A DNA stretch of 7,382 nucleotides from contig RFKI01000074.1 in NCBI GenBank assembly GCA_003694355.1, positions 1-7,382 on the forward strand, written 5' to 3'. Below the pieces are notes generated by a model. It saw only the letters and a program-made list of their open reading frames with translations. It was not told the origin of the DNA and did not search any database. Shown here in pieces: positions 1-6,700 of this stretch (positions within the stretch are counted from its first letter, which is position 1; each line of letters starts with the position of its first letter). This DNA is from Bdellovibrio sp. GTDB lineage: Bacteria; Bdellovibrionota; Bdellovibrionia; Bdellovibrionales; UBA1609. The translations under genes and the position numbers were made by a program.

Positions 1-2
1 AT

Positions 3-3000
3 GTTTTAGAGTCTTCAAACGTCATTCGCTATCGTGATTTTCTAAATTCAACATCACCTTCTTTTTCAACCCAAAACCTTATGTTGGAAAATTCCATAAG
101 TTGGGACCCTCTTGTGCCAACCTTTAGTTTTTTCACTCAAGGACAGGTTTTTGAAGAACGAAGCATCCCTATAAAAGCGATCTTTTTCTATGGAAAATAC
201 CTTATTTTTTTAGAAGAAAATGCCTTCCTTTCAGACCAACACATTGAATACCTGAGTTTTATTGACCTTGAAAAATACAAAACAGTTCTGGGACGGACCG
301 GTCTTCCTGTTTTTAAAATCCCGATACCAGCCAATAACCCTGCGAAAACCATTTACATTAAAAATGGAGCCATTGAGTTTCACGATAAACTTATTACAGA
401 AAAAGATTTGATTCCTTATTCTGATATTAATGAACTTTTCTTTAACGCTTCTGTAAATATGGTGGATCCTCAAACCCTCCCCATTGCAGCCAAAAAAGTG
501 GCCGCCTTCATGGAGTACACTCAAAATGCTGCAGAATTCTTCTTTACAAAAGAAGGAGAAGATGTCGCTCACATGAAACAAGCCAAAAAACTTTTTATAA
601 AACATGGAAAAAGACTGGAAAAAGCACTTAAAGCACGAGAGCTTCTTGGAATTAGCGAACAATATGAACTGATTAGCCAACACTTAAATACTCAATTCTT
701 ACAAGAGAAAACATTTCAACAGGCTCTTAGAAGTGCTGCTGACAAATATAAAAAATCAAACTCCTTATTAAACAGAGCCAGATGGGTGATCGCTCAGCTG
801 TCAATGCCTCGTCCTGCAGGACTTCCTATTTTGAGAAATGCCCTAGCCAGCCTTGCTGCGGCATTTTCAAAAAACAGAAAGCCTGATCTCAAAGCAGCTT
901 CTTATTTGAGAGAAGGGGTTTACTCTCTTTTAAGACATCCTTATATGAAATATGGATTCACTACAGCAGCTGCAGCGACCCTTGCAGCCACTTATCCAGA
1001 AGCTGTCAGCCACTATCTTTATCAGTCTCAAACTTTTATCACTCATCTCTTCACAATGACTTTTGGAAAAGTCAGCGACTTTGCCTATCTTGGATATGAA
1101 ACCTTCGCTCAAACCTTCAGAGGACTGAACCCCTTCTTTTTGATCCCCTACCTTATAAAAAATATCCCTTACCTAACAGTTGGAATTACTGGTGCTATGG
1201 CAATGATTCTCACTCCAGCCCTTGTTGTACATTGGATTATTAATTTTTTTAAGATGCTTTCTGATGTCTATAAAGCACAAAACGTCCCTCCTCCAAAAGG
1301 ATCTCCTATAAAGCGCTTTTGGAAACGTGTGCAAGTTATAAAAGAAGCTTTTTTCCTCCCCTACCTTCCTTTTAAAGATGAAACCCCTAAAGAAATTCTT
1401 TGGGGACAATTTCGAACATTAAAACAGCGTTTCAACCCTCAGCCATTTATTGAACAGCAAAGAAAACTCAAAGAAGAGTTTTTAAAAAATCTCGGAGAAG
1501 ATCTTATAAAAGATCAAAGCACTAATCCTTCAGAAGACCTGAGTCATTTCACCCCTGAACAAACAGCTCAAGTACAAGCAATCATTGAAAGCATTGAAAA
1601 ACGACGCCAACAATCTTTAGAGGCTCATTGGTGGTTTAAAACATTTAAAAACTTCAAAACTCTTGCCACTAAAACAGGAGGGTTTATTCAAAAAAGAATT
1701 CAAACCTCAAAACAAAAAACTAAAAACTCCAATATAGATACTCTTGGAGATGCCATAAAACATTTCTTAATGAGTTGGCCCTCTTTATCTGTATCTCAAA
1801 CACGAACGGCCCAAGGATTTTGGACTCCTTATTTTCTGGCAAGATCTTTTGTATTTCATCCAGTCATTGTGATGACAGCTTTTCTTAAACCCCGTTTTGC
1901 TTTTGTCGCCGCCCGCAGCCATGATCATATCACTTTTCCTTCAAAATGGAATGGGGGACAAAGGTGGTTATGGCAACACCTTTACCTGTCCTTCTTTAAA
2001 ACAGATCACTTTGAACAAATAAAAGCCTGGGAAAACAAAATGGCTGATGTGGAATACAAAATCCACCTTGCCGCTTTAAAAGAAGCTTTTCGTGCCACAT
2101 CTAAGTTCTTAAAGAATCATGAAGACCTAAAAAAACTTTATGCACGAGGGCTTATTGAAAATTGGGCCAGTGGAGACATCCAAAAAATATCTCAAAAAGA
2201 AAGATTCTTTTTTAGACATTATCTGATGAACATCCACAAAGCTGCCACTGAAGAATTTTTAAAGGATTTTCTAAAAAGAAATAAAATTATTCTCGATGAC
2301 AACAGCCTCCTTAACCTATCAGAAAATCCTGATTTTTTAAAAGAACGCTCTTCCCATTTAATCCATCAACTTGAAATATCTCCCGAAGAGGCCACCAAAT
2401 ACGTGAGTCAAGTTTCGAAAAACCCTATCTTTTTTGAAACGTCCAAAGAGCTTTCTGAAGCCCCCTTTGCCCCAAAAAGATTTGTAGAAAGACATTTTAT
2501 TCAGAACTTACTTAAAAAATTAAGCCGTCACAACAATAGGCAAATTGACCGCGTATTTACCGTGAAAGAAATGCTCAGCCGACCTCAAAATGCAGCAAGA
2601 GCTGTTCGCTATGTGGCCAGCGGTTGGAAAATTAGCTATCCATTAAGTTTACTGTCCATGGTCTTATTTACAGCAGGAATTGAAGATGGAATGCTTGAAC
2701 TTGTTCACCCTGATGAAATGTTTGGAGATGAGTCCTTCCTTTACCTTTCTCGTTATATCATTTTAAGTTTTGTTCTAAGTGGTATGTTAAATGTTGTAGG
2801 GGGAGCGGATGTCTGGATGAAAGTGCAATACGATGAACAACATAAAGACCTTTTTAATAAACGCCTTGAAGGAAAAGAAGCCAACATGAATATGGTAGAG
2901 CTCTGGCTTCATAAATCTTTTAACAATAAAGATAATACTATTTGGCAAAACCATAAACACCTCATTAATAGAATTGTTATACCAAATATGAAGGCGGCTT

Positions 3001-3521
3001 TTGTAACCTTCTCGCTTTATTATTTTTCTACCATTGGGCGCTTTGATTTGGGAGGATATCTTCTTTCTTACTTATTCTCCTTTCTTGTACCTCGCTCCTC
3101 TTTTGATTTAAAAATGGATCAAGGGTTTGAGTTAGCATCAAGCAGTTATCTGGTTTCTCAATTTCCCCCTGACCTTGTACACCACCCTCTTGCCCAAGAG
3201 TTTATTAACAAAGAAATTAGTCGCATGAGGGATCTATATAACTTGGGAAATAAAGCCTATGAAGAAATTGCTGGACACTTAGAAAAAAACCTATCCTTTC
3301 TAAGCACTTCAAAACATGGCTTAAGATCCTTAGAACGAGTCCTTTTTGGGGGATGGACCGCTGCAGAAGTTGCTTATGCCACATTGGAGCATGCTAAAAG
3401 TGCTCTAGCTCCCATACCGGGATCTTCTGACGCCATTAAATATTGTGAATTCCTGCTGACGAATAACCTAGATCCTCGTATTTTCCAAAATACAGGTGTG
3501 CCACCTTGGCTTAAGAAATAG
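3..3521 (+). CDS. Large multi-pass membrane protein of unknown function, 5'-partial
   Basis: I do not recognise this family. The first in-window ATG is at 81 and gives 1146 residues ending in TAG at 3519-3521. The same frame is open from base 3 with protein-like sequence (VLESSNVIRYRDFLNS) and no Shine-Dalgarno precedes 81 (cttctttttcaacccaaaac), so the true start is probably upstream of the window. Residues below count from the ATG at 81. An N-terminal part of about 290 residues is soluble-looking, with a helical, charged stretch near 148-240. Hydrophobic segments lie near 291-310, 352-359, 362-390, 584-602, 851-867, 886-908, 972-986 and 988-1003. Charged, probably helical regions lie near 433-560 and 603-848, and the C-terminal 140 residues are soluble-looking. 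I see no signal peptide (the N-terminus is missing), nucleotide-binding motif or catalytic signature. There is one cysteine in all, near the C-terminus (IKYCEF), which suits a cytoplasmic or inner-membrane protein. Inference: a structural or scaffold-like inner-membrane protein. The coding call is strong; function is unknown. Confidence 0.88.
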   Translation, partial: VLESSNVIRYRDFLNSTSPSFSTQNLMLENSISWDPLVPTFSFFTQGQVFEERSIPIKAIFFYGKYLIFLEENAFLSDQHIEYLSFIDLEKYKTVLGRTGLPVFKIPIPANNPAKTIYIKNGAIEFHDKLITEKDLIPYSDINELFFNASVNMVDPQTLPIAAKKVAAFMEYTQNAAEFFFTKEGEDVAHMKQAKKLFIKHGKRLEKALKARELLGISEQYELISQHLNTQFLQEKTFQQALRSAADKYKKSNSLLNRARWVIAQLSMPRPAGLPILRNALASLAAAFSKNRKPDLKAASYLREGVYSLLRHPYMKYGFTTAAAATLAATYPEAVSHYLYQSQTFITHLFTMTFGKVSDFAYLGYETFAQTFRGLNPFFLIPYLIKNIPYLTVGITGAMAMILTPALVVHWIINFFKMLSDVYKAQNVPPPKGSPIKRFWKRVQVIKEAFFLPYLPFKDETPKEILWGQFRTLKQRFNPQPFIEQQRKLKEEFLKNLGEDLIKDQSTNPSEDLSHFTPEQTAQVQAIIESIEKRRQQSLEAHWWFKTFKNFKTLATKTGGFIQKRIQTSKQKTKNSNIDTLGDAIKHFLMSWPSLSVSQTRTAQGFWTPYFLARSFVFHPVIVMTAFLKPRFAFVAARSHDHITFPSKWNGGQRWLWQHLYLSFFKTDHFEQIKAWENKMADVEYKIHLAALKEAFRATSKFLKNHEDLKKLYARGLIENWASGDIQKISQKERFFFRHYLMNIHKAATEEFLKDFLKRNKIILDDNSLLNLSENPDFLKERSSHLIHQLEISPEEATKYVSQVSKNPIFFETSKELSEAPFAPKRFVERHFIQNLLKKLSRHNNRQIDRVFTVKEMLSRPQNAARAVRYVASGWKISYPLSLLSMVLFTAGIEDGMLELVHPDEMFGDESFLYLSRYIILSFVLSGMLNVVGGADVWMKVQYDEQHKDLFNKRLEGKEANMNMVELWLHKSFNNKDNTIWQNHKHLINRIVIPNMKAAFVTFSLYYFSTIGRFDLGGYLLSYLFSFLVPRSSFDLKMDQGFELASSSYLVSQFPPDLVHHPLAQEFINKEISRMRDLYNLGNKAYEEIAGHLEKNLSFLSTSKHGLRSLERVLFGGWTAAEVAYATLEHAKSALAPIPGSSDAIKYCEFLLTNNLDPRIFQNTGVPPWLKK

Positions 3522-3579
3522 CTATTTTAAAAGACTCCTGAAACACTCTAAGAAATTTCTGAATCAATCTGAAACAAAT

Positions 3580-3607
3580 ATGAAGTCATAAAATAAATAT
3601 GACTCAT
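3580..3607 (+). terminator. Imperfect AT-rich hairpin, possible weak terminator or operator
   Basis: The left arm ATGAAGTCATA (3580-3590) pairs with the right arm TATGACTCAT (3598-3607) around the seven-base loop AAATAAA, giving ten base pairs with one bulged A. It begins 58 bases after the stop of the upstream gene. The stem is poor in G+C and the following bases (ttatctacattctt) are T-rich but not a clean T-run, so it is not a textbook intrinsic terminator. The two arms are also imperfect direct repeats (AAATATGAAGTCAT and AAATATGACTCAT), so a protein-binding site is an alternative. Confidence 0.25.
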
Positions 3608-3642
3608 TTATCTACATTCTTAATCATTTCAATCGTATGACC

Positions 3643-3672
3643 TCAACCTTTATCTAAACTTTATGGTTTAAA
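3643..3672 (+). promoter_or_regulatory. Weak candidate promoter for the lipoprotein gene
   Basis: TTTAAA at 3667-3672 matches the sigma-70 -10 consensus at four of six bases. TCAACC at 3643-3648, 18 bases upstream of it, matches the -35 consensus at three of six. This would start transcription near 3679 and leave a leader of about 30 bases that includes the Shine-Dalgarno. The alternative TATATA at 3684-3689 would start transcription almost inside the ribosome-binding site, which is less plausible. This is suggestive only. Confidence 0.2.
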
Positions 3673-3697
3673 TTCCGAAAAGCTATATATAGATTTG

Positions 3698-3702
3698 TAG
3701 GA
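3698..3702 (+). promoter_or_regulatory. Ribosome-binding site of the lipoprotein gene
   Basis: TAGGA lies seven bases before the ATG at 3710, a normal Shine-Dalgarno spacing. Its first three bases are also an in-frame TAG stop (3698-3700), so the downstream reading frame cannot extend further upstream. Together these fix the start at 3710. Confidence 0.7.
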
Positions 3703-3709
3703 CGTTATT

Positions 3710-3772
3710 ATGACAAAAAAATATTTATTTCTTATAGTTTTTCTGCTCTCCTTTAGCCTTATTGTTGGCTGT
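3710..3772 (+). other. Lipoprotein signal peptide with lipobox
   Basis: Residues 1-21 have a basic start (MTKK), a hydrophobic core (YLFLIVFLLSFSL) and the lipobox I18-V19-G20-C21. Cys21 would be lipid-modified and become the mature N-terminus after signal peptidase II cleavage. The flexible polar linker that follows (KPYKNSSVEQDF) is typical of an anchored exported protein. Confidence 0.85.
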
Positions 3773-6700
3773 AAGCCTTATAAAAACTCCTCTGTAGAAC
3801 AAGACTTTGCTCCAGGCATCACCAACCAGATGAAGGCGGACCATTTGCTTCTTATCTCTGGAAACAATCAAAGCGCTTCTATCTTACAACCCCTCAGCTC
3901 CAGCCTTCAGGTAAAAGTTCTCGATGAAAACAATGAACCTGTTTCTGGAATTCAAATCCTGTTTTCCCCTAATAATGGAGGTAGCGCGAACCCTGCTGTT
4001 GCCACAACCAATAGCCAGGGCCTTGCGTCCACCACCTGGACGCTTGGAAGCTCCCTTGGTGCACAGACCTTAACGGTCAGCCGAAAAGACCAACCCCTTC
4101 CAGGATCACCAGCCACATTGACATTTACGGCAACAGCACTCCCTGGGGCCCCAGATCCTTCCACATCAAGCATTACAGGGGTCAACAATGTCACGGCTGA
4201 TGGCACAAGCACCTCAACCATCACCATTACTCTTCGAGATAGCCTTAATAATGGCGTTCCTAATGTGACTCCAACCTTTAGTGCCACAGGTTCTTCGAAC
4301 ACTTATGGTGCTTGCAGTACCACTGATGCAAACGGTATTTCCACCTGTACCCTTTCTTCCACCGTTGCAGAAACAAAAGTCCTTAGCATTACCTCCCCCA
4401 TTAGCAAAACGGGATCCTCTATCACCTTCGTTCATGGGCCCGCAAGCCAACTGGTCTTTACCACTCAGCCTGGAGGAGGGACTGCCGGCACCGCATGGGC
4501 ACAACAGCCTGTAGTCGAAATTCAAGATGCTCATGGCAACCTTGTCACAACAGGGGTGGATGCTAATCAGACCTTAACTTTCACTCTTTCTACAGGAACA
4601 GGCTCCCTTATGGGAACCACCTCTAAACAAGCTGTTGCTGGAGTTGTTGATTGCTCTTCTTGTGGATTAAACATTGACTTAGCTGGCAGCAACAAAGTTC
4701 TTACTGTCACAAAACCCGATACAACAGGAAGTGGCGGAACACCTTCTCTATCTCAAAACAGTAACTCATTTACGATTTCTGCAGGTTCTCCTCATCCTTC
4801 CCAGTCCAGTATTTCCATTGCCCCTGAGATTGGGTCAGACATGACTCCATTTACGGTTACATTCACCATAAAAGATCAATATGGAAACCCTGTAAGTGGT
4901 GTCACTCCGAACTTTTCTGTAAGTGGAGGCAGTTACAATTTTGCAAACCAACCATCTACTCCCACAGACGCTAATGGGCAAACCACAGGAACTTTAATGG
5001 TCATGGATGGCGGCCTTAAAACTCTCACCATTACCTCTCCTTCGAGTCTCAATACAGTGAGCACAACCACCAATGCCATTTACACTGTAGATATTAGTAA
5101 CTCCAGGTTTCATACCTGCGCTGTTCTTAGTAATGGAAAAGTCAAATGCTGGGGAAGTAACTTCTACGGGCAACTTGGCAATGGAACTAAAATAGACTCT
5201 GCCACTCCTGTTGAAGTTTTAGGTATCACCAACGCCATAAAGGTTGCTACAGGAAGAGAACACTCCTGCGCTCTTCTTTCTGATCAAACCATTAAGTGTT
5301 GGGGGAATGGAGCTTCTGGACGCCTTGGTAATGGATCTACTGCGTCCCAAACCACTCCTGTTACTGTTAGTGGAATTAGTACAGCCATTGATATTGATGC
5401 TGATGGAAATGGATCACACACATGTGCTCTTCTTGCAAACACAGATGTTTATTGTTGGGGCAATGGATGGGCTGGAAAACTGGGCAACGGTTCTAATAAT
5501 AGTTCTAGTGTTCCCATTTTTAGTGGAATCACGTCAGCTCAAAGCATTGCCCTTGGAGATAACCATACCTGTGCATCTTTAACTGATGGAACAGTCAAGT
5601 GCATGGGGTATAATAGTCGTGGTCAAGTTGGCAACAACACTTTAACCACATATATTTATGCGCCAGCCCTTGTGCAAGTTCCCACCTCCGCTCCAAACCT
5701 CAATAACAATACTCACTCTGGCACGACCACAAACCTCACCAACGTGGCTAAAGTTTCAGCGGGTGCTTCATCCACATGTGCTCTTTTAAATGATGGAACT
5801 GCGAAATGTTGGGGTAACAATGGATATAGTATGCTCGCAGATAGCACCAACATCTATAAAGCCTATGCGGTGGATGTCTTAAACACCACTGGGTCTGCCC
5901 CCATGACAAACATTGCATCAATTTCTCCAGGAGCCAATCACAACTGCCTCACGGATACTTCAGGGCAAGTCTTTTGTTTAGGCATGAATTCAGTAGGGCA
6001 AATGGGCAATTACACAACTAAAAACAATTCCGGATACCCCACTCAAATAACATCTCTGTCCAATGTGGCCTCTGTTTCCGTAGGATATCAGTCTAACTGC
6101 TCTCTCCCCCTTTCAAAAATGGGCCTTATCTATTGTTGGGGATCTAATGAGTTTGGTCAGCTTGGTTACACCTCCAATAGTAAATCCACACCAACGGATA
6201 TTACAGGACTTGGCAGTGGCATTTTATCTCTCACCACAGGCCCCTACCACGGATGTGCTGTTCTTTCGGATGGAACTGCTAAATGCGCTGGATGGGGTGG
6301 GCGACGGCTTGGTTTAGGAAACAATACATGGAAGAGTAAAGTGATCCCACAGACTGTTGTTAATTTAAGCAATGCCATTGATATTCAATTAGGATTCAAT
6401 CATTCTTGTGCTCTTTTAAGTAATGGAGATGTGATGTGTTGGGGGAATAACGGAAGCTATGGAACCCTGGGAGATGGTACAACTAACCACCAAACCTCTG
6501 CTGTTTTACTTCCAGGGATCCATAATGTTATTCAAATCGCTGCTGGATACTATCATAACTGCGCTGTCAAATCTGACAAGACACTCTGGTGTTGGGGCCG
6601 CAACACTTATGGACAACTGGGGCTAGGAGACACAACCCATCGGCTTTCTCCCACACAAGTCCTAACCAATGTGGAGCAAGTTGTTACGGGCCAAGACTTC

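Larger units (their letters stand above)
3522..3709. other. AT-rich intergenic region between the two large genes
   Basis: These 188 bases contain no credible gene. They hold a perfect 10-base palindrome AGAAATTTCT (3551-3560), TCTGAA repeated ten bases apart (3558-3563 and 3568-3573), CTGAAAC repeated at 3538-3544 and 3569-3575, an imperfect hairpin (3580-3607), a weak promoter candidate and the ribosome-binding site of the lipoprotein gene. The gap is long enough for a terminator plus an independent promoter, so the flanking genes need not form an operon. Confidence 0.6.

Noticed and set aside
1..9. ATG at the very first base as a gene start
   Set aside because: It meets a TAG stop after two codons. 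The coding frame here is the one starting at base 3.
231..1409. Minus-strand frames of 60-150 codons opposite the first gene
   Set aside because: They lie wholly inside a long, well-supported plus-strand gene and their products are Cys/Phe/Lys-rich without domains. They are shadows of the coding strand.
3952..4534. Overlapping frames on both strands within the Ig-domain block
   Set aside because: They arise from the G+C-rich, stop-poor composition of this block. The plus-strand main frame has clear domain structure and they do not.
5244..5582. 112-codon plus-strand frame inside the propeller repeats
   Set aside because: It is an alternative reading of the repeat units and rich in Leu and Val from the shifted CTT/GTT codons. 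No separate gene is supported.
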